Below the pieces are notes generated by a model that was given only the letters and a program-made list of their open reading frames with translations, ran no database searches and had not been told where the DNA came from. From positions 51,322-115,321 of the forward strand of contig FN648557.1 in assembly GCA_000310025.1 (NCBI GenBank): DNA of 64,000 nt, read 5' to 3'. This stretch comes from Ectocarpus siliculosus. Its lineage: Eukaryota > Sar > Phaeophyceae > Ectocarpales > Ectocarpaceae. A program made the position numbers and the translations under genes. This document shows positions 24,275-36,437 of this stretch, piece by piece. How positions within the stretch are numbered: position 1 is the stretch's first letter; each line of letters begins with the position of its first letter.

Positions 24275-26281
24275 GCCTAACGGACATGAAATATCGGCGT
24301 GAAAGGTTTTATCAAGCATCGAAACAACGCACCGAAAGAGGGGACCCGTTTCCGGGGGAAACAAGCAAGAGAGGCCAAAGAAACCTTGCAGGGTAAAGAC
24401 GAAACGCCATGGAAGCATTGACGTGCCACGAGAACACCCTAAAGCTGTGTGTGGGAACGTTTGGTCGACCGACAGACAGATGTAGGTTGTTTCTGCTTCC
24501 TTGTTGTTCTTCCTTGACGATCCCGTCTGTTCCTCCTCGCACGCACACCATGCAGCCAGAATCCACGCCAGCCGAATACCACACCAATCGCAGACGATCG
24601 GACCCGGCTCGCACACACACCGAATCAAAGCGCACAAGACTCTCGGCACAAGAAAGCCGCAATTCTGCATGATGTCATAAGAACAAAGCGTCTGACGACG
24701 CCAAACCATAGTACCGCATCCTCACATGGCTACCCCCAAATACCACAACATTGTCTGGTAAAAGGCACCAGGGGTCTCTGGTAACAAGAACTAGAAAATC
24801 GCGTTTGAATGTAGTCTATCATACAATATGTTCGAATGAATGCAGGGAAAGACTTTACTTCGCTGAGGACGAACTTCGCGGCGAGCCCTTACACCACTAC
24901 CACCACAACAAAGAAAAAGCGAAACCAGACTAAGTACAGGAGGATACACACGCTGCATGCCTATGTCCGCGTAGAAGAGGAAAACTGTACAGTAGACTTG
25001 TGCACGAGATGCAACGGCGGAGTATGAAAATCTCAACGGCAAACCGCAAATGGTACGATACAACAACACGAACGAACCCGAAACTCTCTTCTTGTCATTT
25101 CAACCCCAACCATGATCAAAATGTTTGACGCACGATTTTCTCGCCGCTACTCTCGTGCCGCCAGCACCTGATCCACGCGCAGGGCGCGCGGCTACTTGCA
25201 TGGGTGGGACTCCGGGGACCCACGCGGTTTCGGTAAGCCTCGGCGGGCATCTCACCACCGAACAAGGCTGCATCAAGCGTGCTCCGCACGCACAAGAAAG
25301 AGAGCTGATAACACCTAGCTAGGTGGGACCCACGACGAATCCTTTCGAGTGTTACAGCTCCCGCTTCGCCACCCGCCACAACGTAGTACTCGTACAAAAC
25401 ACAGGACAGTGACATACGGTCGTAATGTGTACTGGGTGCTCAAGTATTGCGGACTTTGCCCACCCATGCCATGCGGGATGGTTGGAGGGTGGCGGCGGGA
25501 TCACAGATAGACCTGAAACTTACCAGCGCTCCATTCCCACAATCAAAATAAAAAACCAAGGGTATGCACGGAAACAAATTCAAGACACATAGGCCTACTA
25601 ATCGAAAATCGGGCTCCGTAGGGGGGGGGAGGGGGGAAGGGGGCGGGACATATACCCGTGTATCCCCGGATTTTTTCGCCGAGGCGTCAGCCCTTTGGCG
25701 TCCGGCTCTCTAGCCCTAACCCTAACCCTAACCCTAACCCAGAAGCTCTCTCTCGCAGAGAACGTAGCGAGACACCGCGCGAGAACTCGCAAGCAGGGGT
25801 CCGCATGAGTAAGCGGGGTAGATTAATCAAGTCAAACGTAACCCTACAGGACTGAGGCTACGAGTAGATTTGCGAGAGTATGTGCCCTGTAGTGCAGTGC
25901 TAGAAGCGACAAAGGCAAGTAGGTTGCGAGGCAGGTGGTTGTGTTGGATGGTGGTTAGCTGTGAGCTGCTTCGCTCATGTCGAGCTTTGGTCGATGTACT
26001 GCACTTTTATTGTAGATATGGGGCGCTACCGTGTGTGTGTTTTCTGTAGCACGGCTGGGTGAGGGTGGACCCGCTTCTGACGAGCAGATGCGGAAGGGGT
26101 AACGAGAGCGAGGCATGTTGGCAGTCCATCTAACCTCATGGTACGGTAACGTTTCGATGATTCGTGGCAACTCTTCGAATTTCTCCCCCCTCCGGAGGGA
26201 GGGGAGTGGGGCATATGTGTCCGGAATTCGTTTTCGCAAAGACCCTCGAAAAAACTACGAAATATCGAGCCTTGGCTGATC
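24275..26281. other. Stretch without a recognised gene
   Basis: Short frames only. Part of 25.15-25.45 kb resembles 28.75-29.0 kb at low identity (shared CGGCTACT, GCATCTCACCAC, ATCAAGC and TGTACTGG words in order), so an old dispersed repeat is likely. Confidence 0.4.
25714..25740 (+). repeat. Interstitial telomere-like run (CCCTAA)4
   Basis: Four and a half exact CCCTAA units, opposite in orientation to the run at 21731. Confidence 0.95.
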
Positions 26282-26778
26282 AATCTCCCACACTACTGAC
26301 AGTTTTGTTAAACCGCCCGTGGGACACCCATGGGTCATCCATGGGCCGCCCATGGGTGACCCATGGGCATGCCCCATGAGCGGCCCATGGGTGGCCCATG
26401 AAGAGCCCACCGTGGGCACTTCAACCTAATATAGAACTTGGCCACCGGCATATCAACCTAGCACTTCGCCACCTTCATATCAACCTAGAACTTAGCCGCG
26501 AGCGCCGACCTAGCACGTATCGTGTGGGCTTGGGGTTACGGTTACGGTTAGCGTTAGGGTTATTTGCCGCTAGGGCCCGTTCCAAAGAAAATATTCTATG
26601 GTTTAGGATTACACTGATTCGATTGAGTGGCTCTCATTGGCCGCCCATGGACTTCCCATGGGTTGCTCATGGGCCGCCCATGGGCTGCCCACGGGCTACC
26701 CATGGGAAGCCCATGGGCATGGGCATGCCCATGGGTCACCCATGGGTCGTTTGGGAAAACTGTAGAAAGTGTGGGAGA
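26282..26778 (-). repeat. CCATGGGC-word element, copy C (reversed)
   Basis: Left end AATCTCCCACACTACTGAC, right end GTAGAAAGTGTGGGAGA. The telomere-like core is present in reverse (GGTTACGGTTAGCGTTAGGG), preceded by CGTATCGTGTGGGCTTGGG, so this copy is inverted relative to A and B. Confidence 0.85.
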
Positions 26779-28575
26779 CCCACGAAGTAGTACTCGGTGC
26801 AAACTCCAGGTTTTGTTTTTTTTTATTCAAAAATTGAAAAAAATCATCTGTTTAGACTAATGTTTTTTTTCAACTTTTGAATATAGTCTAGACAGACTGC
26901 GTGTACGAAACGAGAGTTCTGCGTTGACACTAAAACGGTTGATACACATACACGTACGTACCCAAAACTCACGACCTTGGAAACTGGTCCGCTCGTTGTA
27001 ACCAACTTGACGAAGAAAACTCAGCAGCATAGTCTACTATACCTACTTCTGTCTGCTCACGATTTCCGGACACTGAACAACGAAGAGACGGCAGCATCGA
27101 AACAACCCAGCGCGCGCTGATCAAAGTTACACACCCGGACAACGAGTTTCCTTGATACTACAGTTCATGCTTTGAATTGAACATCACGAAAACCACGTCA
27201 AGTACCACGTCGACTGGATACGCTGCGTTCTCTGGTTTGTTTCATACCCCAGAATCAACGAGCACAAGACCATATCATCACCGAGCCACGCAGAGCAGCG
27301 CCACGAACAGCAACAACAACAACAACAACAATATCCAACAAGACAAAACACCATCACAACAAACACCACAAAGAGGGAGGAAAAAACACCGCCGGGACAA
27401 CAGCACACCCACCCGTCAACCATGGAAAAGCAAACAAGCACAGAGCACACACACGCCTGTTTTCCAGCAACAAAATTAAGTACACCCCCCCCCCACCGGA
27501 CCGCATGAATGTGTCGCCCTTCCCCCCCTTGACATGTGGACTACACGAATGACAAGGAGAAGATGACAAAACTTCGCTCGGATGTACAGGCCTACATGAC
27601 AGCCTCCTGGTCCTCCGGTTAAAGGGATACTATGGCCCCGTTCTGGCGGTGCTATTGGTGCCGCCATGTTGCTACAGCACACTGGTCGGTCATGATGTTC
27701 ATTCCTACAGCCGTTCCTACAACTCCAATGTTACCACAACCTACCATCTCCTCGCGGAGCCATCCCTACCCAAGCACAAAATTTTCGCCGTTCATTGTCT
27801 CTCAGCTGCAGGCTGACCGCTGTAGCGCACAGACGACGACCTCCTCACCAGTAGCATGGTATGCCCAACAAAATCGACAGTCGTCCCAAGTCTTCTAACC
27901 CCACTGACCGTCGGACAGGCTCGGCTATCAGAACTATAGAGCTTCGATACTGTTGCTGTAAAACGTTGCAAACGATGACCACAGCACACGCTACGCTATG
28001 GATTCCTTCCATTCCACATCTACAGGATGTATGCATGTGTGGCTGCAAGCTGTAGTAGTAGTAGCAGAGTGTTCTGCTATGACGCCCACGAGTAAAATCC
28101 ATGACCGACCGTCGGAAGTACCCATTTCCCCTCATCACAACAACACCCCCGCATGACACCCGAGTGAAAACCGGGCAAGACAATATTGACAACACGACCC
28201 ACGCCGCACGACTACGTGCGCGAGGGTAAGGGCGGAACGGAAAGCTCTAGATAGTAGAGCTCGAGATCTGAAACGACCGAGAATGGATATACCCCCAGAA
28301 GCCAACCCCCCACACGACCTTCCACAACAGAAAAAACGTCCTCACAACAACAAAACCCAAATCCCGCCGGCCTTGGCACGGCATACGACACAACACACAC
28401 ACACAAAGTGTCGTATTTGAAAACCAAGCAACAGCCACCTTTGATCGGCAGGACGAACGATGAGTTTCTCAAACAGTACTACCGATCATGCGGTATACGA
28501 GTCTACGGAAGCAGCGTCCAACGCTGTCGACCCCCCCCCCCCCCCCCCCCTCTCTCCCCCCTTTTCCCTTTTCCC
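26779..28575. other. Stretch without a recognised gene, up to the first gap
   Basis: A short (CAA)n run lies at about 27309-27331. Frames over 27.2-28.5 kb lack motifs and splice logic. The last 20 bases before the gap are C- and T-rich homopolymer. Confidence 0.4.
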
Positions 28576-28675
28576 NNNNNNNNNNNNNNNNNNNNNNNNN
28601 NNNNNNNNNNNNNNNNNNNNNNNNNNNNNNNNNNNNNNNNNNNNNNNNNNNNNNNNNNNNNNNNNNNNNNNNNNN
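28576..28675. other. Assembly gap (100 N)
   Basis: Exactly 100 N, bordered on both sides by poly-C and poly-T tracts. The true length is unknown. Confidence 0.99.
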
Positions 28676-29937
28676 CCCCCCCCCTTTTTTTTTGGCCCTT
28701 TTTTTTTTTACCCCAAAAATCCTAGAGCCCCCCCCCCCCCCCCCTGATATGTATACATGCGCAACATGCCCCGCACACACGGCTACTGCATGGATCGCGC
28801 AGCGGCGCCAGCGCTCTTCCGATGGCCTCGGCCTGCATCTCACCACTGCAACACAGGTCTATCAAGCACGCTTCAAAACACGGAGTAACTTGTCGACACC
28901 TACAACCAACCGCTCCCAGGGGGGCCCGCAAAGAATTCCATACAAAATGACCCTGTCGGTCATATAGTCAACACGACACTACGAACTACAGTTATTATGT
29001 ACTGGTGGATCAACCGACCGATGGACTTGCGTTTCCCGAATTTCATGGCTGAAGCGTGTCATATTTCGCTCTTTTGGAACGGGAGCATCGCGAGATGGGC
29101 GAGCCTGAAATTCACCTTCTTCAATATTCTAACGTGTTGCCATATGGGGGACCACCGGAAACAATTATCACAAGTTCTAGAGCGTTAGCCGTAGGGTTAA
29201 AAAATCAAACAGCGTGAGAAAGTGTAGAGCGTTTTCGAAGTTTGGCGGGAAAAACTCTATAACTGTGGACCTCGGTAACGGGGACACCCCCCACCCCCCC
29301 GCCCCCGAAAAAAAAGTATGATAGAAAATAAAACGGGAATTTGTCCCTCCCAAAACAAAAGAGAAAAAAAAACACGTTGCACCCCCTACCCCCTTCCCTC
29401 CTCCTAATTGTAGCTCTATCACTGCCCCTAGGATTTGAACTTATTGTCCCGGCTGCGTCGGAATATTGACATTGCCTCGTTCGACGCATCGCTCGAGCCA
29501 CCTTGACAAAGCACATCGCCCTGGGTCCCAGCCTCATTCATTCTATCAATATCCACACAGAACACAGACCGTAGCGAGTTCTGCGATGCCTGCAAAGCTC
29601 TCCGACCGACAGAGCTTCCCGTTGACTAGGGTTGTTGTGTCGCTGCCATCTGTACGACCAGAGGGCAGACCGCACCAACCGCTGCGGCCGCCACCGTCCA
29701 TGAGTTCCAGCCCCGCCTAGGAGGCCCGGCCAGCGCCGCCCCTCAAGCGGCGGCGATCACGCCGCTCCGACTCGTCGTCGCTGTCGAAGTCGTCGTCACT
29801 GCCCTGCGTCTCCTCGTCGTCATCTTCGGACAGCGGCGTCACGAAGCCAGAACCGTCGTCGTCGTCGTCATCACTCTCTTATGAGGCGGAACCGTCTCCG
29901 CGGCCGCTGTCGCTGCTGCTGCTGCTGCTGGCGCTGG

Positions 29938-29972
<35 letters not shown>

Positions 29973-31356
29973 ACCGTGGTACTGGAGCTAGAGGAGGAGG
30001 GGGACGAGGAGGCAGTAGTGGTGATGGTGGTGGCGATGCCATCGCACACCTGGTCCCACGAGGTTGTGATGCCCGACAGGGCCTCGCTGCAACGCCGGCG
30101 ATTTTTTTTTTTGAAACGTCATCGACGATGGTGGTGGTGGTGATGGTGGTGGTGGTGATGGTGGTGGTGGTGATTGTGCCGGTGGTGATTGCGGTAGTAC
30201 CGGTGCGATGGCGACGGTGTTGGACGCGGTGGAGGCGTCGTTCGGTGTTTTCGTGAGAGGCGAAAAAACGACGAGGTAGAAAGCGAAGGGTAAGTGGCTC
30301 AGGCTAGACGTTGATACTCCCAGCACGGTGTTTGATCGCTACATACGGGTCAAGCAAGCCCCGGTGATGACGCGCAATGCACCCTCGGTGTTTGGTTGAA
30401 GACACACATCAGCAGCGATGAGAAACAAGGGCAAACCACCAACAAGGATCGTCGACAGTGCCAACCGACATCAACGTCATGACGAAATGAGCTGTGGATG
30501 CGTTGTATCCTGTACGCGGCTGCCGAAGAGGGTACTTGACGCGATACTGTCAGAAAACGTCCACCTCGAAATGACAAGCAACACCACTTAACCGGCAGCA
30601 GTAGCAGCAGCGGCGGCGGCAAGAAGAACGAACACATGCCAGCACCACGCGCAACAACGACAACAACAACTCACCCGGTCAACGAGCAAGACCCGTCCTC
30701 GCAGGTGTTGCCGCAAATGTCGCCCTGCTCGCCCACGAGCACCTTGAGGGCCCCTACGCCGACGGCATAGAAATCGTTGCCGTACACCTGTCGGACGGGG
30801 GTTGAGGCCACATGGAAACGGATAAACGACAATTGAGGGTCCCTCCCTATATTGAATGCAGCTGTGGCGGCTTGGTTACACAAAAGTTATTTGTTGCGGA
30901 GCTGTCGTGCTGGGTGTTGGCAACAGCGATGTGCCCGTGTCACGACAAGTGTAGAGGTTTTTGTGGCCGGGGCGGAGAGAGACCCCACCGGGGTAAGGGC
31001 AACATGCACGTAGGCGTTGAGGGTGTGGTTGCTGCATGAGAGAGAGGTAGTGTTGGCGACAATACGTGGGGTCTAGATCGTATACACATGTGATCAAGCA
31101 CCAAAAGCATCTCTACCCACAGACGACAGTTGAGGTTAAGTTTGCGGAACTTGATGACAGGTTGGTGATAGGCACACCATTCTCGGTGTATGTGCGATAC
31201 GAACCGTACGTAGCGCATACATGCGCATGATCAAGCACCAACAACGACCACTCTACCACCATCGACAGCAGAACCGGCGACCAGAGCAGCAGCACCGACA
31301 ACAACGAGGATGATGGTGATGGTCACAGCAACAACGACAACACAACGCGTGGCTTT

Positions 31357-31444
31357 TGTTGAGACGCACACTAGACCACAAGTCAGCGCTGACTCGTGGT
31401 CTAGTGGTATCGTGCGTCACTAGTGGTCATCGTGCGTCTCAACA
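31357..31444. repeat. Hairpin 3 with GTCAGCGCTGAC core
   Basis: Left arm TGTTGAGACGCACACTAG continues to ACCACAAGTCAGC; the right arm mirrors it from GCTGACTCGTGGTCTAGTG to GTGCGTCTCAACA. A piece of the right arm (GGTATCGTGCGTC / GGTCATCGTGCGTC) is doubled. It sits in an intron of gene B. Confidence 0.92.
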
Positions 31445-31563
31445 GCATTCAATCACACCCAGCAGCAACCGTGTCTACATCACGAGGGATTTGTGTCATG
31501 CTACATGTGCCGTCGCGCCACCCCCCGCGCAACGCGGCCGTCAGAGACCAGCGAAGGGAATCA

Positions 31564-31567
<4 letters not shown>

Positions 31568-31601
<34 letters not shown>

Positions 31602-31628
31602 CGAGAGAGAGAGAGCGGGAGAGAGAGC

Positions 31629-31676
<48 letters not shown>
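31568..31676 (+). repeat. (GA)n microsatellite
   Basis: About 105 bases of GA repeats with a few GC interruptions, in an intron of gene B. Confidence 0.95.
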
Positions 31677-31677
<1 letters not shown>

Positions 31678-34600
31678 GCCAAGGTCAACAATAGGGAGGC
31701 CCATTCGCTTACCGGAAGGTGTTGCCGTCGCCCCGTGAGTCGTAGCAGCCGGATTCCGCGTTCAGCTGGTCGCTTCTGAAGTTGTCCTCGATAACGTTGC
31801 CGGAGGAGCCCTCCTTGATGTCGACGCACTCGTTACCGCTTGTGGAAATCAGGTTCCTGGAGACCACGTTGCCGTTGCACGTGTCCTCCCCGTTCGTCCA
31901 CTACGGGTAGGTTTTGTGGGGCGACATTGTGGGGACAGGGGTAGTCGGGGCTGGTTGTTGGTCAACGGTACTTTGTCGTTGTTGTTGTGATTTTCGCGTT
32001 CGTGATTTTGTTGTTCTTGCTGTTGATTCTGTTGATGTCGTTGCTGTCGTTGCTGTTGCTGTTTTTGTTGTTGTTATTGTTGTCGTCGTTGTTATCGTTG
32101 TTGATGTCGTCGAGCACACCGCTCAGTTCCTTCGAACGTCTGTGTCGGCCAATTCGACGCGGACGACTTCGTTCGGTGGTGACAGACCAACTGCCTACAA
32201 GGATTGCGCATCGTATCGACATCGTTAAGCTATCTCCATGCCGCCCCAGTTGTCTGCCTTCCCCCCAGAGGTAAAATGTCAAATTTCACCTCTTGTGCTT
32301 CTTTTTTGGTGACTGGGGGGTACCGGATGCGATGCGCCGCGGAGCTTGAAAGTGGTCGTCGATTCCAGCAGTTTTACATTTCAACACACGGCGCTTGTCC
32401 TCCATCCGTTAGTCCTTAATTCTTCACTGAAGCTTCGAGCAGCCGCGGTCTATCGTTGTTCTGGTCGGTTCGCCGGTTTGCCTACTTCGTCGTGGCGCTT
32501 GCGAACGCAACGTCGACTTACAAGCACTATATGTTCATGGGTCAAGCAATGTGTTGATTTAATGTGTGCCAAAACCTGAGCCTTTGTTTATTCTTAAAAC
32601 GGTTTGTTTCTTGATTGCGGGCGCCTAATGGTGGATACGGTGACCACTTCACCTACCGTTTTTCAGCATCCGACCGTGCTTCCCTTAACCTCCTTGCAGT
32701 CATTGTTTTACTGTAGTTCACCTCCCAACGAGTAACGTGTCTTCCACAGGTGAAAGTCGGTGAAAGTCATCTGGGATACCGGTACAGATAAAGAATGGAT
32801 AACAATGAGTCGAATGATGTTCAACAAGCCGGTATATCTACGATTCCCTATGTATCATATTTTCTCCTCTCACTGCTGTACATATCATTATCACACGCTC
32901 GTCGTTTCTGCACCTACTGCTGTACCTGGGTGCTGGAAGTGCCGATGTAGACCCCTTCTCCGTTCTTGTCCTCCGAGTTGAACATGTAGTCGTGGACGCC
33001 GCAGTTCGAGATATAGTGTTTCCTGTGACCTGGGCGTTGACTACGGAGTCCTTCAGGCGCACGCACTCTCCCCTGTTTTTTAGCAGAGGCGTGGTGGATG
33101 TCGGGGTAAGGGGGGGTCACACGGTCAGTGTCGGGAGCTACGTGGTTGGTTGTGGTGGTGGTGGTTTTTGGTTTCGGTCTATTCTGGGAAGTCGGCGACG
33201 GCGAGGGCTTCGTGTGTGTGAGAGGTATGAACGGGTTGAGACGGAGGGAAGGCAAAACACGTTTCGTTTTTTTTTTTTTCAATCTTGTTCTCCGACGCAG
33301 GCGGGTGTTGTCGAGAGAGTTGCGGCGGGTCGCACACATGTAACTTGTCTGTGATAGAATGACAAGGGGGCAAGTGCGACCATGCTGGTGCCACGTGCCA
33401 CGTGCACAAAAGCGAACAAAACCCGCAATTCTGGACGACCATGTACTACTCCACGACGAACCCACAGAGTGCAAAGTGCACAAAAGTATACACAAGAAGA
33501 TAAACGCACCCGCAATTCTGGACGACCATGTCCTCCATGACGAACCCGTCGAGGACGGCGGACGAATTAGCCCCGGGCCCTTCCACGTACACGCATTTGT
33601 TCACCCAAGAAGCCTGGTCGGTGTCGTTCGACCCGATCTTTCCCTCAACGCTGAATCCCTGCGATTATCGTGGTTGGTTCGTTGTTTTATTGTTTCGTCG
33701 ACAATACACAAGGGAGAGCGGCTGCCGGCCCCGTGGCGTGTGGTCCATGCGGTGTAGACTACTGCTGTAGACTACGGTGAAATGAGCGAATTGAATGGAC
33801 TGGTTTGCTCTGTTCGCGGTGTCGAGGAAAATTCGCCGGGGTATTTATTTTGTGGGATGAGGAAACAAAACAGGATGCGGCGATCGACGCTGCTGTGGGC
33901 GCGCGCACGCTGCTGCTATTACAGGATATCGTACAAGAGCGGTCAGGAAACACATGCAGCGAGCGGCCTTCAGCCCGACGAAAATGATTTTTTCACAAAC
34001 TCACCGCAGTCACACAACCCAGAGCGTGAGGGGATCGGACGGAGCGGGTATCTACCGCTTGTATGCATACAATATGCATGCTGCTAGATATTATTTGTAA
34101 CGGTTTAACGGCAATCATTCTTGTCATCGGATAGGCCGGCTCTGCTGTAGACTGCAACAATGGTCTATTCGTGCAGTCTATGCTGTTGCCGTACTTGCAG
34201 GCCCGTGCTCAGCACCTTGGGTAGTTTCTGGCAGCTGCACGGCAGCTGCACGGTGGAGCAGTTTCCAGCCTCTGTGTGCGGCAGGACCACCGAAGCGCAA
34301 AGATGGCCCATCGGCACGAACCAATGGTCCGAGCACATCTACTGCTCTAACAACCATCTGTATATGTACTGCTGCACAGTGCACAGTAGAACGCGGTGAG
34401 AAATTTCGTCATGCATTCGTGGATCTCAACCGACGCACTCTGGCGACACAAAACACAAAACGTACGTGCGGTCGCCCACGGTGTTTCGAGTAGCCACGCA
34501 CTACACACTATCTCCCGTGTAGCAGGAAACGACGCAAATGGTGCATCGAGTAATATTTCATTCGCTCCTTCTTGCTCCATTTCAACTGCGAGCACAGCAG

Positions 34601-35097
34601 TAGCAACCAGACAGCTTCCGGACTCATGCGACGATGCTCATCATCATCCAAAGATCCAACCGTTCAGGCAGTCACACAGCTTGGATCCGATCCACACACA
34701 TACCAGGCCTATCGGTAGTATCTATCCCACCCATGCACACACCTTGAGCGTGATGAAGCTGTGCGTGATGAACACGGAGCGGCTGCTGGAGGACCCCTTG
34801 ATGATGGCCCCCGGCTCCGCCGGCCACGGTGATCGGACTGCCGAACTCGCCGTCCCTGACGGAAACCAGGGCGCTGTCGTAGGTGCCGTTTTGGAGGTTC
34901 ACCGTATCGCCGGCCTCAGCCAGATCCATGGCCTCATAAAGATCGATCCCGTCGCCATCAGCGCTAACGTTGTACGTGACCGCGAACGCCGAAGGCGAGA
35001 GAACAAGCAGCAGCAGAAGAAGAAGTGCACTGCGTAGCAGCCGCGGGACGGGCAGGCTGCTGGAGTTGGTCTTCTTCTCGCTGTGGCAGCACGCCAT

Positions 35098-35867
35098 GGG
35101 TGGTGTCGTTGCTGTTCCAATGAATATCTTGTACCTCTCACAACAGGAACAGCAGCGCAGCAGAGGAAACCAGCAGCAGCAGCAGAACGCAGCAGAACGC
35201 CGTACAGGCAATAAGTGGCCTCTCGTGCGCTGGGTATGGTAGTGGCGGTGCGCAAGACAGTGCTGGTGAGAAGGAGGGCAGGACGGGAGGCAGTGTGTGT
35301 GTGTGTGTGTGTGTGTAGGGTGGTGGTGGTGCGCACGGGTGTGTTTGTGGAACGGAAGGATGTTTATGTTTGACAAAAATGTTGTGGGCGGCGGCGGGAC
35401 TGCTGTCAGCTTTGTTCCGGTAAATCTTCTTGCAAGAGCGAAAACCGGTGGAGAACCACAAATTCCCGACAGAAATACGCTGAGACGATAAATACACCGG
35501 TTTGCAACGGTTTGTTGAATGTTTGCGGTTGACATCAGCGGTTGATTGATGACGGTTGGTTGCTAATGACAGATGACGACACCGACTAGAATATCTATCT
35601 GCTGGTGTGAGATTCTCACTGTCAGCAGAGCAAAACATTATTCCCCCAGGTGGGTACAGAAGCCTCGACATCAGGGCTGACGACGTACTCTATATATATT
35701 CGCGTGGTGGGCGAATGTATGCGCGTGCTTTATATAGACGCTCTATGTATGTGTGGTCTACCAGCGAGTGAGGGTGCCTTATTTATTGAGCGTCGGATCT
35801 GACACATGCGTGTGATTTGAGACCCATACAGTATTCACACACGTAGCCACTTTGCTCCGCCTTTTGC
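35098..35867. other. Upstream region of gene B, no gene seen
   Basis: Holds a (GT)n run near 35293-35318. Frames here are C/T-rich and lack support. It would contain the old promoter of gene B, but no clear TATA or initiator can be named. Confidence 0.5.
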
Positions 35868-35989
35868 GTACAGTGGGGGCTACGGTTTAAGAGAGCTCAG
35901 TTTAAGAGAATTGCCGGTTTAGGAGAGGTCAAAATAGCCAGACACACCTCTTAAATCGAACCCCGATTCTCTTAAACCGAACCTGCCCC
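35868..35989. repeat. Inverted-repeat element with GGTTTAAGAGAG words, copy 1
   Basis: Begins CAGTGGGGGCTACGGTTTAA and ends TTCTCTTAAACCGAACC. GTTTAAGAGAG-like words recur four or five times in both orientations. The second copy at 44745 lies in the opposite orientation. Confidence 0.75.
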
Positions 35990-35997
35990 CCCCCCCC

Positions 35998-36350
35998 TAT
36001 TAGATATATTGGGAGTACTCGTAGCATAGTATGACGGTTGAGATGTCCGGTACGTACGTACGAAAGTAACAGTGATGAGATGCGGAGGGATAGGAACTTT
36101 CTACATATATTCCTTGGTTGCGAGAGGTATTTGGTGGAGATTCAGAGAGATTCGTTGAGTGACAAAGAGTGAAGGCGTGCCCAGATACCGTGAAGGTTTG
36201 ACGAGCACTGGCACGCCCCCGATAAATACAATACTTTCCAATACTTTTGCATTACGTTTTCAACACGTTTCCTACCCATCCACGCTCCGCCATGAGCCAC
36301 CCGCTTTGAGCTCCAACCACAAAGAACCGAGCCACCCGAATTATCGATCA
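35998..36350 (+). repeat. 5' LTR of the copia element
   Basis: Runs from TATTAGATATATTGGG to ATTATCGATCA, 353 bases, matching the 3' LTR end to end. GATAAATACAATAC near the middle may be the promoter TATA region (inference). Confidence 0.93.
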
Positions 36351-36437
36351 CGCTAGCGTATGACACGTCGTCTACGAGATTCGCGGTCGAGCTTGGTTTA
36401 GGAGCATCGCCTTGCGGCGATTGACAGCAGGGTCAAG

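Larger units (their letters stand above)
29879..35097 (-). pseudogene. Decayed paralogue of the beta-helix gene (gene B)
   Basis: The same exon plan as gene A on the minus strand: 34743-35097, 33510-33659, 32926-33072, 31713-31900, 30675-30787 and 29879-30086. It starts MACCHSEKK with a leucine-rich signal peptide ending LVLSPSAFA, then AMDLAEAGDTVNLQNGTY. Splice sites are conserved. Compared with A, exon 1 has one extra base near 34812, exon 2 one extra base near 33600, and exon 3 a two-base length change near 33010. I could not find the counterpart of A's 88-base exon 5 between 30788 and 31712. The last exon reads TTSWDQVCDG then a serine run, and meets TAA at 29879-29881; an acidic frame then continues to a second stop at 29717-29719. 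Exons 4 and 6 are intact. If these are not sequencing errors, the gene no longer makes the full protein. Confidence 0.8.

Noticed and set aside
16120-26790. CRISPR-like arrays
   Set aside because: The CATGGGC words have no regular spacer and the genome is eukaryotic.
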